A stretch of DNA of 64,000 nt from Isoetes taiwanensis (taxonomy: Eukaryota > Streptophyta > Lycopodiopsida > Isoetales > Isoetaceae): the NCBI GenBank assembly GCA_021234155.1, contig JAJEKV010000040.1:4861229-4925228 (forward strand), read 5' to 3'. The translations under genes and the position numbers were made by a program. This document shows, one piece after another, positions 11,622 to 23,508 of this stretch. A model generated the notes under the pieces. It did no database searches, had not been told where the DNA came from, and was given only the letters and a program-made list of their open reading frames with translations. Within the stretch, counting starts at the first letter, position 1, and every line of letters begins with the position of its first letter.

Positions 11622-14011
11622 CTTACTATCGCTAGGATCTAATCTAACAGATACAATTTACTCCAAACACTAGCAACTTACTAGCTATTGAGAAAGGGTC
11701 TATCCACGGTATTACCCAGGGCCCATACCGGACACAAACCCGGCATAATTATGTTGTAGCTATCCTCACATAAGAAGGATATTATGTTATTAGCATATTC
11801 TAGCTTAGATCTTATTGCAATCATCTCTCATGAAGAAGACCACCATAATGGCCCCAAAGCAGGAGTTCAAAGAAAAGCAAATGGACCTCAAACTAGGAGA
11901 CAAGTAATATTCATTTTAAGCCCGATCTTTGTCATGACATGAAGACCATGGTCTTGCATATGAAGAGGATCATAGTTACGGGCTTCGGACACATAAAATA
12001 CTTAGGGCCAATGACTATGTAGAACTTCATAGAGTAATGAAAGAGGAGCAAGTCCGTTGGCAAGAATCTGACATATTCGGACCATATTGGGGAAGATATT
12101 ATTCCCCTATCCACAAAAAAGAGATCGGAACCTATTAATACAAGCTATAGAAGAGTGTGAACTTGTCTACATGACATATTCTAAGGCTTAATATGTTAAG
12201 CCTTTGCCAAAGGGAAGCACGGATCAGATATTTTCGGACCATGTAATCAGCCACACAATATTGTTTCATAATAAAGCAAGTAATATTATTCAAGGACATA
12301 TTGTGTTCCCATGGACAACATCTATCAAAATATGAGGCCATCCCTCTCGGTAAACATCATGTATGTATCAAAAACTGTTGATTTGTATATATCAGATTCA
12401 AACATGCCATGATATATTAAGTGTCTAAAAGTTCAGATCAAAATGGCATTAGCCTATTTTAAGTAACAAAAACTAAAACGGTCAAAGCATACAATATTTT
12501 AAACAAAAAATGGTAGCCACTAGTATGCCAAACAGAAATATCGTTCCATCAAAAGTGATTTTGAGGTGGCTGATCCAAAGTACTTCACGCATTTATAAGC
12601 TTCAAGCAAGCATAGGTGAGTTTCACCGCGTTACTGCAGACCAAACCAAACATCGTTAGCCCGATAAGGGGTAAGCACGGCGCTAGCGGTGTAAGCAAAA
12701 GTAAAACTGTTTTTATCCGTTTCCTAAACTGTCAAAGCTTCTAAATAAAGCGACATAATCTTGTAAATAAGTTAATCATCATAATGGAGCTGAAATATGT
12801 GTTCAATCAGCCAAGCTTTCGTGTCACATGAAAGCTTACGTCCATTCCCTAGTAATAGGATCGTAACAAATTAAGAAAACAAAGAAATCACAAAATGAAA
12901 GAACACGGCGCGCAAAGATTTTCAACCGCCTCACGGGTCCTCATCCTGTCGTAGTTTTCAGCCAATCGGATTGTCATAGACCGGTTCCTCATTAACCACC
13001 GTTTTCTTCATGGTGGTAGCATTACGAATCATGCATCTTCTTATTATGTTGGCGAGCATTTTTGGCGCCATTATCATTGAAAGATTTCACGATAGCGACT
13101 AAAGGGCCTTTCCCCTTGGCGTTTTTTAGAGCCGGGAGGACTGACAATGCGACCCGCAAGCGCCATAATCAGCAGCAAAGATAATGATCAAAGGTATATG
13201 CACAAAAGCGGGGCATAATCGCGTCCAAAGAGTTCAAAATGGTTCCTACCAAATCTATTACTCCAAAAATTAGAGGTAGAATTCGTATGAAAGCCACATG
13301 TATGTAGAATTCAGATGCAACGACTATGTGGCGTACACTAGATGTCAGATTAAATTTTTAACCGCACTTTAGCAGAGAATATTCTAGAATTTAGCATAAA
13401 GTTCAACAGCAGAAGATAAAGACTCATTAATGGTAGTCAATCCTCACCATGTACTCAAGTAAAAGCGTGTTAAGCAAAGAAATATCATTATTTTTCTTAA
13501 AATAGATATAAGTCGACTTATTATCAATAAAATTTTCATAGGACAATAGAACATTCGGATCTTGTCCTTATGAGAAATTATATCCAAACGTCTATAAGGA
13601 CCATGCATACTTTTAGACCATGGGATGGATGCCAAATGTAAAAACCTATAGAGGTGAGAGATGAGGCCCACCCTATAGGACATCCATGTATTCTACACCC
13701 AATAAATATTATTAGGCCCAACCTATGTTATAGCAATAAAACATTAAATGGCCATTAGTGTGTGTACACCCTAGGCTTTACGTAATACTAAAGGGAAGTA
13801 TCTTTTGATTTAGGGGTTCAAAACGCAACATGCGACTATTGTAATGGTTGTACATGTGTAGAATACGGAAAGCCAAAGGAACCCCGCATCATGTCATTTA
13901 GGAAATTTGGATGAATAAATGTAGAGGAACCAGAGTTATCCACTAAGGCTGGCTTTTAGAAAAGCTGCCCATTATTTGCCAGAATATTTATATGTATGTA
14001 TATATATATAT
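11614..14011 (-). repeat. Long direct repeat, left copy (downstream in element sense)
   Basis: Matches 18323-20690 end to end, from ACTTACTATC.GCTAGG to ATATTTATATGTATGTATAT. Differences are mostly substitutions and 1-3 base indels, concentrated where the right copy has CAG or CTG and this copy has CGG, CCG or GCG. Apart from the AT-hook ORF (12931-13166), the copy has no frame that I recognise. Confidence 0.92.
12931..13166 (-). pseudogene. AT-hook small protein ORF, left-repeat copy, frameshifted
   Basis: Homologue of the ORF at 19605-19839. Here the ATG is in frame with a PPGSK core, but the flanking arginines of the AT-hook are altered and one extra A just after GSK shifts the frame, so the acidic C-terminal end is read only after that shift. 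The two copies carry different lesions, so an intact ancestor of about 78 codons can be deduced from the pair. The lesions again fall near CAG/CTG positions and homopolymers. No separate promoter is evident. Confidence 0.65.
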
Positions 14012-14121
14012 AAGAACCTACGACCAATTGAGCAAGAAGGTCTTAGGATTAATGTGCAAATGCTAGGCGTAATAGGGTGCCTAGCATTGCTAGGGACCCC
14101 TATGTAGCCTGTAATTTCAGA

Positions 14122-17100
14122 TTAAATAGAACTAAAATAAGTGACAAAATCAGAATACCTGTTAAGAACATACTTGAGCAGGTCCCGAGCTTTGTAAGTT
14201 AACCCTGGAAACTCTTGTTTGAGAATATTAACCACATTTCTGCTGATGATCCATTTGTCGAATCCATTATCTTCAAACTGTTTTATGATCTTAAGAAGAT
14301 CGAGGCAGACACTAGTGACATTCAGTTAACATATAAAAAACGGCATAATTTGTAGAGCAGGATCACTTTACTAGCTTGATAATACGGTCAACGGTCGGAC
14401 TGGGATAAATTTTTTGCTATAAAAGGGAGAGCATCTCTTTTATCATATTTGGTAGTCATATATGTTCCAGAAGCCACATCAAGAATTCTGATTTTCATGC
14501 TAAGGAAGCACGCACTTGTCCCAATTTTTTCATGGTCTGTATATCCAATAAAATCTTTTGTTTCATTCTTGATTTCAACAAAGTTCAGATTATATACCCA
14601 AATATCAGATTCAATATTGAAGAATTCCATGGGATTACCACAGTTAATAAGTAAGAGATCATCAATATATCTGTAGGAGTCTTTGAATCTTTCAATGTCC
14701 CTGTATCTGCCAAGATCAGCAAGCCTAAGGATAAAATTGACTTCGTACCAAGCTAGATAGAGGTTACACCAATTCGGAGAGCATGAAAAACCCATTGGTA
14801 TCCCACATTTTTGTCTCCATGTCTTACCATTATTGCAGAGCCAACAATTTTCAAGCAGCCATACATTGATCTTAATGAAGTTCTCACGAGTCAATAAATT
14901 CCAGCAGTTACTTTGATTATCCTTATAATCCCATTTTGTAGCATAGCATGTATTGTTGCCGCCACACTTTTTGATCCATAATTTATTCTTCTGATGTACT
15001 TGGTTCTGGACCTTAAAGGCTAAAGTAATAATCTGCTCAATTATGCAACATAGACCACTTTCGCCTTCAAGTGGTATAGACTCATAGCATTTGCTCACAT
15101 CTGCCACAAATAGGCTGTGGATGTGGTCAGGCAAATTGAGAACAACTTCGTATACGGAGCGGACCATCCAGTTGGGGCTATAGCCCTTGTAACAGAAGAG
15201 GTTTAAACCAGCACATAGCTCTTTAGAAATCGGGGGCCATAAATCCTAAAATGCTGCGGACCTTGTGCCACTATTTTAGATATATCGAGAAAAGACACGA
15301 GTTATGGGCATTCGTTATCCAACGGAAGTTTTTTTGTGTGCTTTATAAATGCACAAAGGATAAGGTAAAGGAAATCTATCAATATATTTTCCTCCATATT
15401 CCACAAATGGCTTATGTCATGCATCATCTTGGTTCTAATTTCTTCCACTGATTCTTGAGAGGCTTCAAAATCAGAACTGTCAAGTCTTTCTAAAGCTAAT
15501 TGCTTAGCTAAAAAGGGACACATGAAGCTGGGGTTATTCGTGGCCTTGTCGACCCCGGCGATATACAAATTTTTCTTGACCCATTCAAGGTCTTTTTAGG
15601 GCACGAGGCATCATCTTCGAGCGTAGTGCCTAAGTTTACCATTCTCCATTTAAGATAATCCTTCATCATGCCATCACGCCATCTCTCTAGCTGCGGTCTC
15701 AATGAATTGGTATCTATGGCGTCAATGGGCTTAATAGTGAATCGTACCTTTGCAAAAAAATCTTGTAATCCCTCTATACTGGTAACCATGCACTCATTCA
15801 TATTAAGTCTTCTATGTGGGATGTGGTTAAGTCCCTTCTTGAAAAGATTTACGAGATTTCTATTTTGAATAATATTGACATCCGTCGTTAGAACATGGTT
15901 GTATTTTGGGTCAATATATCTCCTTAGTGCTTATTGAGCATGGGCATCTAGGTGTATTCTCATCCACAAAAATGCTGAATGGTTTGTATACCAAATCCAC
16001 CAACTTAGGCAAGTATCTCCATCCCAAAGCGGTTTTGCTAAGGGCTTTAGTCCCATCTTCTCCACAAAAAAGAGGGACTACGTGCTCTAGAATTTCTCTA
16101 AATCTAATAGCATCCATCGGGGACGTGACACATATGTCAAGTGAATGGTTATTTTTTTCTCACTTCTATTGCGTAGAGATGGATATTCTATTATTAACAT
16201 CATGTGTTAACCATCTATCACGGAATCTCCTCCGGGACTGCTTTTTGTGATGTTTCTTTTAATTAGTGGAAGTATATATAAAGTCTAGGCGTTGATTAAC
16301 AATCACCCTTGTACATGCATATCAACGCTAAAGAAGTACCATATTAAATGGCGCACAAGTGGATTAGCCTCGGCTTTCCGGTTGAAAACTATGATAAAAG
16401 CGGATAAAACACTAGTAAAAAAATCCTACGACCTTTTAGTTTTCGGTTAAATCGGTGACTAATCACCCGGGTGTAAATTTATCTCCAAGTCTCCGGTCTT
16501 AGCGGTAGACAAATCCCCCACTCCCAAAGACCAAAGACACTATTGGTAATGCAGTCTTTGCATTCTGCGATGGGACGAAATTGTTGCTTGGGCAGACCTC
16601 GAGTTTTGTTTATCCAGTATTCATGCTCTCCTCCAAATACATAATGGGAGGATAATAGGCGATGTTGACACTATTCTTAGAAAGAGCGTTTGAGTTCCTC
16701 TTCACGCTATGTTTATTTGCCGCTTTGCTTCCGGGGTTTGGTTGTCTCAAAGACAAACCCATCGGGGTTCATCATCATTTGGTAACCATGACGAGGGTTA
16801 GAGCTACCGTACTTTTTTTGAATGTCACAATCTGAGTCATTTCCCAGATCAATGGCCACACAATAAGCCAAATATCTGTACTTAATGTAGGATATATAAG
16901 CACATACAAACTTCTGTAAATCAGTTGACAGCATGTTTACCACGGTCATAAATGCCTTTTTGCAATCCAAACAGGAATTTACTTGTTTCCAGTTGTTAAG
17001 GATATACGGATCCCTTGGTCAAACCATGTGATGTTCTCGGCAATTATTGTCATTTGCATATCAAGCACATTTGAAATACGGGCATAACGATCTCCATATC

Positions 17101-17974
17101 TTCCTCAAATTGAAGTCTTGTTGCAGCTTATTTGCAAGGGCCATATGATTTTTCTGGTTACAGTAAATGCCAAAAGGGCATGGGCATTCTTTTTCAAACG
17201 TTCTCATATCAAAGGGAACATTTACTAGCTTTGTTTTATCCATGCAATATTCAGCTCTGTCAATAATCTTGTTGAAATTTTCCAGCTTTGCATCATCAAT
17301 ATCTGCTAGAAACTTCCAGGTCGTGACAGACATAGGAGCTAAAGTGCCAAGATTTCCGCTTTGCCATAGGACTTGTTCATATTCTTGTGCCAAAGCTTCC
17401 ACGATGCTGTGTGAGAGCATGGGAAAGAAACTAGTGTTAGGGAGATCAAGCCGTTTCATCATGTCTTTACCTTGTATATTCTTTTGGCTATCATTCTCTA
17501 TTACGAGGGCGATCAGCGTAACATTATTAGAACTGTTATCTTACGCAATACCCATTGCGGTATGACTAAATAAACTGTTGCCAATCGTAGGGCCCTTTTT
17601 CTCTGGCGCCTTCTTAGGGGGGGCAGCTTTTGTCTTTGTTTTTCTGTCAGAATCTTCCCCTTTAGCATTGTAGCAGCCACGCATCCGAGTTTCAGTCTTG
17701 TTGAAGACTCTAGCAAAATTCTCATCAACCCCGGTTCTATAGCGAGTTTTGTTTCATCTTCTTTGTAAGCATCAGTGATGATGTTGACATAGTTGTTTGG
17801 CGGATTTTTCATTTTGAGAGCTAGTATCTCAAGCCACTCATTGAAACCAAGGTGAGCCACTGCTGAAAGTCTACAGTCAGTGATATTGAGCTCCAGCTCA
17901 AAGATTGTTTTAAACATCACCTCATTGTTGAGGCAACAAATGATCCCCGAAGCGCATTGTTTGGAACCAAGCAT
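14122..17974 (-). pseudogene. Penelope-like reverse transcriptase polyprotein, frameshifted
   Basis: Read on the minus strand, this is one long protein of about 1,250 codons broken by indels. The N-terminal third (17974-15900) has a Lys/Arg-rich stretch near 17600 and Cys clusters (CPCPFGIYC and CPC) but no family I can name, and the stretch 16700-16270 may be an intron. Then come the RT parts: AGVDKATNN near 15550; motif A DVSKCYESIP near 15090; motif B GIPMGFSCSP.WCNLYL near 14780; motif C YRYIDD near 14665; FLSMKI; and YDKRD near 14430. A frameshift at about 14385 is followed by a conserved thumb-like tail ending at the TAA at 14122. YIDD with PMG...SP.W.NLYL and the YDKRD tail place it with Penelope-like RTs and not with LINE or gypsy RTs. 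No GIY-YIG nuclease is seen after the RT. Confidence 0.75.
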
Positions 17975-18322
17975 TTGAGCTTATCAAATCCCAGCCTCCT
18001 AAGATCAGGTATCCAAAGTGACTCACTACTCTCAAAAGTAGGACAAGAGGATCCAGGAATATTCTGCAATAATCAAAACCACATCCCGATGAGTCACATA
18101 TCATATGTAAGTACAGGTATTTTTTTGTTATATAGAGCCCAAATGTTGGACTGTTACCTTTTCTAAGTAATACTATAGAATTATCAGCAAGTGAACAAGT
18201 GAGTAAATAATCCAATAAGTAATTAAGTACACAGCACTAAGTAAACAGTAGAAAGTAGAAAGCAAACTATAAGCCAGGGGTATGGGTCATCCGTCCTAGA
18301 ACGAAAGAATAGATGTTCAAGA

Positions 18323-20690
18323 ATATATACTTACTATCCGCTAGGATCTAATCTAACAGATACAATTTACTCCAAACACTAGCAACTTACTAGCTATTGA
18401 GAAAGGGTCTATCCTGGTATTACCCAGGCCCATACGGACACAAACCTGGCATAATTATGTTGTAGCTATCCTCACATAAGAAGGATATTATGTTATTAGC
18501 ATATTCTAGCTTAGATCTTATTGCAATCATCTCTCATGAAGAAGACCACCATAATGGCCCCAAACAGGAGTTCAGCAAAGCAACAGACCTCAAACTAGGA
18601 GACAAGTAATATTCATTTTAAGCCAGTACTGTCATGACATGAAGACCATGGTCTTGCATGAAGAGGATCATAGTTACAGGCTTCAGACATAAAATACTTA
18701 GGGCCAATGACTATGTAGAACTTCATAGAGTAATGAAAGAGGAGCAAGTCTGTTGGCAAGAATACAGCATATTCAGACCATATTAGGGGAAGATATTATT
18801 CCCTATCCACAAAAGAGATCAGACCTATTAATACAAGCTATAGAGCTGTGAACTTGTCTACATGACATATTCTAAGGCTTAATATGTTAAGCCTTTGCCA
18901 AAGGAAGCACGGATCAGATATTTTCAGACCATGTAATCAGCCACACAATATTGTTTCATAATAAAGCAAGTAATATTATTCAAGGACATATTGTGTTCCC
19001 ATGGACAACATCAAAATATGAGGCCATCCCTCTCAGTAAACATCATGTATGTATCAAAAAACTGTTGTATATATCAGATTCAAACATGCCATGATATATT
19101 AAGTGTCTAAAAGTTCAGATCAAAATGGCATTAGCCTATTTTAAGTAGCAAAACTAAACCAGTCAAAGCATACAATATTTTAAACAAAAATGGTAGCCAC
19201 TAGTATGCCAAACAGAAATATCGTTCCATCAAAAGTGATTTTGAGGTGGCTGATCCAAAGTACTTCACGCATTTATAAGCTTCAAGCAAGCATAGGTGAG
19301 TTTCACACGTTACCGCGCTGAAAACCAAACATCGTTAACTGATAAGGGTAAGCACGAAGCAGCTAGGTAAGCAAAGTAAAACTCTGTTTTTATCCGTTTC
19401 CTAAACTGTCAAAGCTTCTAAATAAACTGACATAATCTTGTAAATAAGTTAATCATCATAATGGAGCTGAAATATGTGTTCAATCAGCCAAGCTCTGTGT
19501 CACATGAAAGCTTACGTCCATTCCCTAGTAATAGGATCGTAACAAATTAAGAAAACAAAGAAATCACAAAATGAAAGAACCCGGCGATGCGATTTTCAAG
19601 CGCCTCACGGGTCCTCATCCTGATCAGAGTTTTCAGCCACCGGATTGTCATAGACCGGTTCCTCATTAACCACCGTTTTCTTCATGGTAGCATTACGAAT
19701 CATGCATCTTCTTATTATGTTGGCAGCCTGAGCATTTCTGCTGCCATTATCATTGAAAGATTTCCTGATAGCAGCTAAAGGGCCTTTCCCCTTGACGTTT
19801 TTAGAGCCAGGAGGACGGCCACGACCCTTTTAGCGCCATGGCACCGCAAACAAAGATAATGATCAAAGGTATATGCACAAAGAAGCGGGCGCAATGCGTC
19901 CAAAGAGTTCAAATGGTTCCTACCAAATCTATTACTCCCAAAAATTAGAGGTAGAATTAGGTATGAAAGCCACATGTAGAATTCATCAGACGACTAATGG
20001 CGTACACTAGATGTCAGCATTAAATTTTAACTGCACTTTAGCAGAGAATATTCTAGAATTTAGCATAAAGTTCAACAACCGAAGATAAAGACTCATTAAT
20101 GGCCGTCAATCCTCACCATGTACTCAAGTAAAACGTGTTAAGCAAGAAATATCATTATTTTTCTTAAAATAGATATAAGTCTGACTTATTATCAATAAGA
20201 ATTTTCATAGGACAATAGAACATTCAGATCTTGTCCTTATGAGAAATTATATCCAAACGTCTATAAGGACCATGCATACTTTAGACCATGGGATGGATGC
20301 CAAATGTAAAAACCTATAGAGGTAGACAGAAGGCCCAGCCTATAGGACATCCATGTATTCTACACCCAATAAATATTATTAGGCCCAACCTATGTTATAG
20401 CAATAAAACATTACGTACTGGCCATTAGTGTGTACACCCTAGGCTTTTACGTAATACTAAAGGGAAGTATCTTTTGATTTAGGGGTTCAAACGCAACATG
20501 CCTGACTATTGTAATGGTTGTACATGTGTAGAATACGGAAAGCCAAAGGAACCCAGCATCATGTCATTTAGGAAATTTGGATGAATAAATGTAGAGGAAC
20601 CAGAGTTATCCACTAAGGCTGGCTTTTAGAAAAGCTGCCCATTGACTGCCGAATATTTATATGTATGTATATATATATATATATATATAT
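18323..20690 (-). repeat. Long direct repeat, right copy (upstream in element sense)
   Basis: The better preserved of the two copies and upstream of the RT in its reading direction, so promoter and 5' leader of the element should lie here. It holds the AT-hook ORF at 19605-19839. The remaining sequence is AT-rich with no other recognisable frame. It ends in a longer (TA)n tract (about 20663-20690) than the left copy. Confidence 0.92.
19605..19839 (-). CDS. Small AT-hook DNA-binding protein within the direct repeat
   Basis: On the minus strand an ATG at 19839 is followed within ten codons by KGRGRPPGSKN, a textbook AT-hook of the plant type that grips the minor groove of AT-rich DNA. The rest is basic, then turns acidic and ends NSDQDEDP before the stop at 19605. 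A 2-base loss just after the start separates the ATG from the hook frame in this copy; the left-repeat copy shows that ATG and hook were once in frame. The expected product is about 78 residues, too small for a host AHL protein, which would also carry a PPC domain, and none follows. Lying upstream of the RT in the element's sense, it could be a first ORF that packages element nucleic acid or steers it to AT-rich targets such as the (TA)n tracts at its borders. That role is inference. Confidence 0.6.
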
Positions 20691-20739
20691 ACAAGTGGTT
20701 CTACTATGAGGGACTGCACAAATTCGACCGGAAGCCAAT

Positions 20740-21560
20740 GCAGAGTCATTCAATGAAGATTCTATAAGCATTTCCCTAGGCTCTTTATGAATCCTATGTT
20801 AACAAAGATTCTTTTTAGAATCTCCTAGATTTCCAAAGATTATGCCAAGATTCTATAGAGATTTCCCTAGATTCTATGAAGATTTCCCTAGATTTCCCAA
20901 GATTCTATCAAGATTCTTAAAGATTTTATGAACATTCCCTTAATTCCCCTAGGTTCCCAAAGATTCTCTTGATATTCGTCTAGATTCCCAAAGATTATCC
21001 CAAGACTCCTCTAGATTCCCCAAAATTCTATGTAGTTCTATTGAATTCTCCAAGATTTGATGAAGATTCTCCTAGATTCCTTTAGATTATAGGAAAATTC
21101 TCCATGATTCTCCAAGATTCCATCATGATTTCACTAGATTCTCAAAGCTTTTAGAAAGATTCCTTTAGATTCCCAAAGATTCTCTTAAGATTCCTCTATT
21201 CTCTAAGATCCTATGAAGATTCCCTTAGACTTGATATGATTCCATCAAGATTCCTATAGATTCTTAAAGATTCTATAAAGATTCCCTTGGATTCCCTTAA
21301 ATTCTCAAAGATTCTCTCGTGATTCCTATAGATTGCCGTTGATTTTCCAAAGATTCTTTTGAGATTCCCTTTGATTTCCAAGATTCTCTTGAGATTCCCA
21401 TAGATTCCCTAAGATTCTCTTGAGATTCCTTTAGATTCTCTAAGATTCTATGAAGATTCACCTAGATTCTCCAAGATTGCATCAGGATTCCTCTAGATTC
21501 TCCAAGTATTTATGAAGATTCCTTTAGATTCTCTGAGATTCCTATGGATTCCCTTAGAGT
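20740..21560 (+). repeat. Degenerate minisatellite of AGATTC units
   Basis: About 820 bp made of diverged units built on AAGATTCTATGAAGATTCCC and CCTAGATTC, with AGATTC recurring every 10-16 bp and a longer period near 30-35 bp. No frame is sustained. It lies between the nested retroelement and the right end of the TIR element. It is probably a local expansion. Confidence 0.85.
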
Positions 21561-22140
21561 TCGATCACATTGGCTCCAACTACAACGGAACTGTGCCAAA
21601 CCACCACTCATTGGAAAGCTCTCGATGAGAGGAGTCCAATGGCGTGGGTCCCACCTTCATCCGACCCCTCTACTGCAAGCTATGTACCTTTGAATGCGAT
21701 TAAACAAAAGGAAGCTTCATAGAAAGTCCACTCATAAATGCTTTGCCACCTCATTACCTTTTTTTATTAATGAGGGTGACACCTCACCTCCTTTAAAAAA
21801 AAATCAATTTAATATTAAAAAGTCAATGGCTAAGATTTATGCTCACCTTTTGATCTAACGGTTAAGATCTGCTACACCAAAGTCACTTTAAAGGACCTTC
21901 CTTGCACCTTCCTCATAAAAAACCACGGGCTAGGATTTATCCTCCCCTTTTGATCCAACGGTCCGGGGATGTGGTGCATGCCCCCATGCATGACCCATGC
22001 ATGCCTCCATGCATGCCCATAAGGAATGGATGGCTCACGATCTTTTGCCACCTCCTTTGGACCCACCTTAAACGGACGACATCCGGGCATGTAAGAATCA
22101 AACACATTATATAGAAAAGTTTATGATATACCTTTATATA
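21561..22140. other. Unique-looking stretch with CATGCATG cluster
   Basis: No gene. Positions 21839-21890 and 21925-21965 carry two related copies of 'GCTAGGATTTAT...CCTTTTGATC.AACGGT'. Positions 21975-22018 contain several overlapping GCATG words (CCATGCATG), that is, a run of short palindromes. Confidence 0.5.
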
Positions 22141-22145
22141 TATAA

Positions 22146-22289
<144 letters not shown>

Positions 22290-22309
22290 TTAAATTCAAA
22301 TTTCAAGAC

Positions 22310-22578
22310 TGTGAAACCCGAATTCCTGTGGCGTCTGTGAAGTTTTTCAGCAGACGCTTAAGCGAGGAAGAAAAAAAAAAAAAAAAAAAAAAAAAATTTG
22401 GCGTCTGGCGGTTTTTGCTTGCCGTCGTGCGGCTCCATGAAGCTTTCGGCGTCTGTGATTTTTTTTTTTCCCACGAACGAGGTTTTTATACGTTAAATAC
22501 GTATTTTATTAAAAAATACGTATTTTTTGACTTTATACGTCAGGAATTTTAATTTTGTACGTATAGAACCTATCCCTG
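22310..22578. repeat. Right subterminal region of the TIR element
   Basis: Contains GGCGTCTG at about 22331, 22399 and 22449, CAGACGCTTAAGCG at about 22350, an A tract (22370-22395) and a TACGTATTTTATTAAAAAATACGTA inverted repeat (about 22497-22523, shown here with its central loop). The words are the same family as the GCGTCA words at the left end. It ends CCTATCCCTG at 22578, next to the GTGGAAGT duplication. Confidence 0.6.
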
Positions 22579-22708
22579 GTGGAAGTACAATAGCTTATAT
22601 AACCATTTTTTAGTTCGCAGGGTCTAGGAACTCCCAGGTGTACGTTGAGCATGGGACAATCGCCTTGAGAAGGGATGGACCAAACTGGAACGTACTTGGA
22701 CGATCTCT

Positions 22709-22726
22709 TTTTGAGAAGGGATGGAC
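22709..22726 (+). other. Polypurine tract before the 3' LTR
   Basis: The bases immediately before the right LTR read TTTGAGAAGGGATGGAC, a purine-rich run at the position where plus-strand synthesis is primed in LTR retrotransposons. The same GAGAAGGGATGGAC word also occurs about 50 bp upstream. Confidence 0.6.
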
Positions 22727-23503
22727 TGATACGGAGTCATAGTCCGTATCATAGCACGGGGGAGTGGTCCACAGCGCCAGGGTTATGGGAGCATGGCAAA
22801 ATATGGCAAAGTTGAACTATGGCAAGGTTGTGATATTTAGGATGGGGTCGAGAACCATTGGTTAGAGAGATATCAAGGGGAATCAATGATCAAGCAAAAG
22901 GGGCGGACTATTTTGCACAAAACGGCCATAGATAATATCCATATGATAAGTCATATAATCTAATTAAAGGCAAGGAGATATTTTGAGAAAAAGGCAACTG
23001 CATGCTAAAAAAGGCTAAAGTCGCAGAGAGATCTATAAATAGAACCGAAAATTCAGTTGGGCATATCTCGGCAACCAGAGGTCGGATTATAGCGACCTTT
23101 ACCTCTTTGCAACCAGATCGGAGTCTAGTTTCCGAATTGGGGTGGCACATTTCCTAGTTCATCCGTATGAGGGAGTAATAGCCAAAAAGGTGATAGGGGG
23201 TCACAAATTACTGCCATAGCGACTTCACAGATCTGCAATTGCTTTTGTGATGTGTGGCTACGTGGAGTAGCTAGACTAGCCTGGAGGGCCAATAAGCCAG
23301 ATATTGTTTGCTCATGGTCTACGCAGAATAGCTAGATATTGTTTGCTGAGCCAGTTGCATTGCCATAACCCTGTGGACCTAGTTGGGCGGTTAACCGTGT
23401 TCATCAATGTATTTGTTTGAGATATATGATAATCGGATCTTGTTCTACAATTAAGATGATGATGTTAAGTTGTTTAGCTTCCCATAAGCAATGAATCGTA
23501 TCA
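22727..23503 (+). repeat. 3' LTR of the 18.3 kb element
   Basis: Begins TGATACGG and ends CGTATCA, so the two ends form the short inverted terminal repeat typical of LTRs. It matches 5223-6012 with scattered changes and is followed directly by ATTAT (23504-23508), the second half of the target duplication. Confidence 0.88.
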
Positions 23504-23508
23504 ATTAT

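Larger units (their letters stand above)
11614..20690 (-). mobile_element. Penelope-like retroelement with 2.4 kb direct repeats, 9.1 kb
   Basis: Two direct repeats of about 2.4 kb (11614-14011 and 18323-20690) flank 4.3 kb that encodes, on the minus strand, a broken reverse transcriptase of the Penelope-like type. In that reading direction the order is repeat with small AT-hook ORF, long RT-bearing ORF, repeat. No primer-binding site or polypurine tract is visible at the inner junctions, which argues against a standard LTR retrotransposon. Penelope-like elements are known to carry LTR-like direct repeats, often from partial tandem copies. The outer edges lie in AT microsatellites on both sides, so insertion into a (TA)n tract is likely and a target duplication cannot be separated from it. 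Repeats this long with an ORF inside them are unusual for the group. Confidence 0.7.

Noticed and set aside
14122-20690. Conventional LTR retrotransposon (gypsy or copia) reading of the 2.4 kb repeat element
   Set aside because: The RT is of the Penelope-like type, and no primer site, purine tract, protease or integrase is visible.
21892-22114. Open frames over the CATGCATG cluster
   Set aside because: His/Met/Pro-rich translation of short palindromic repeats.
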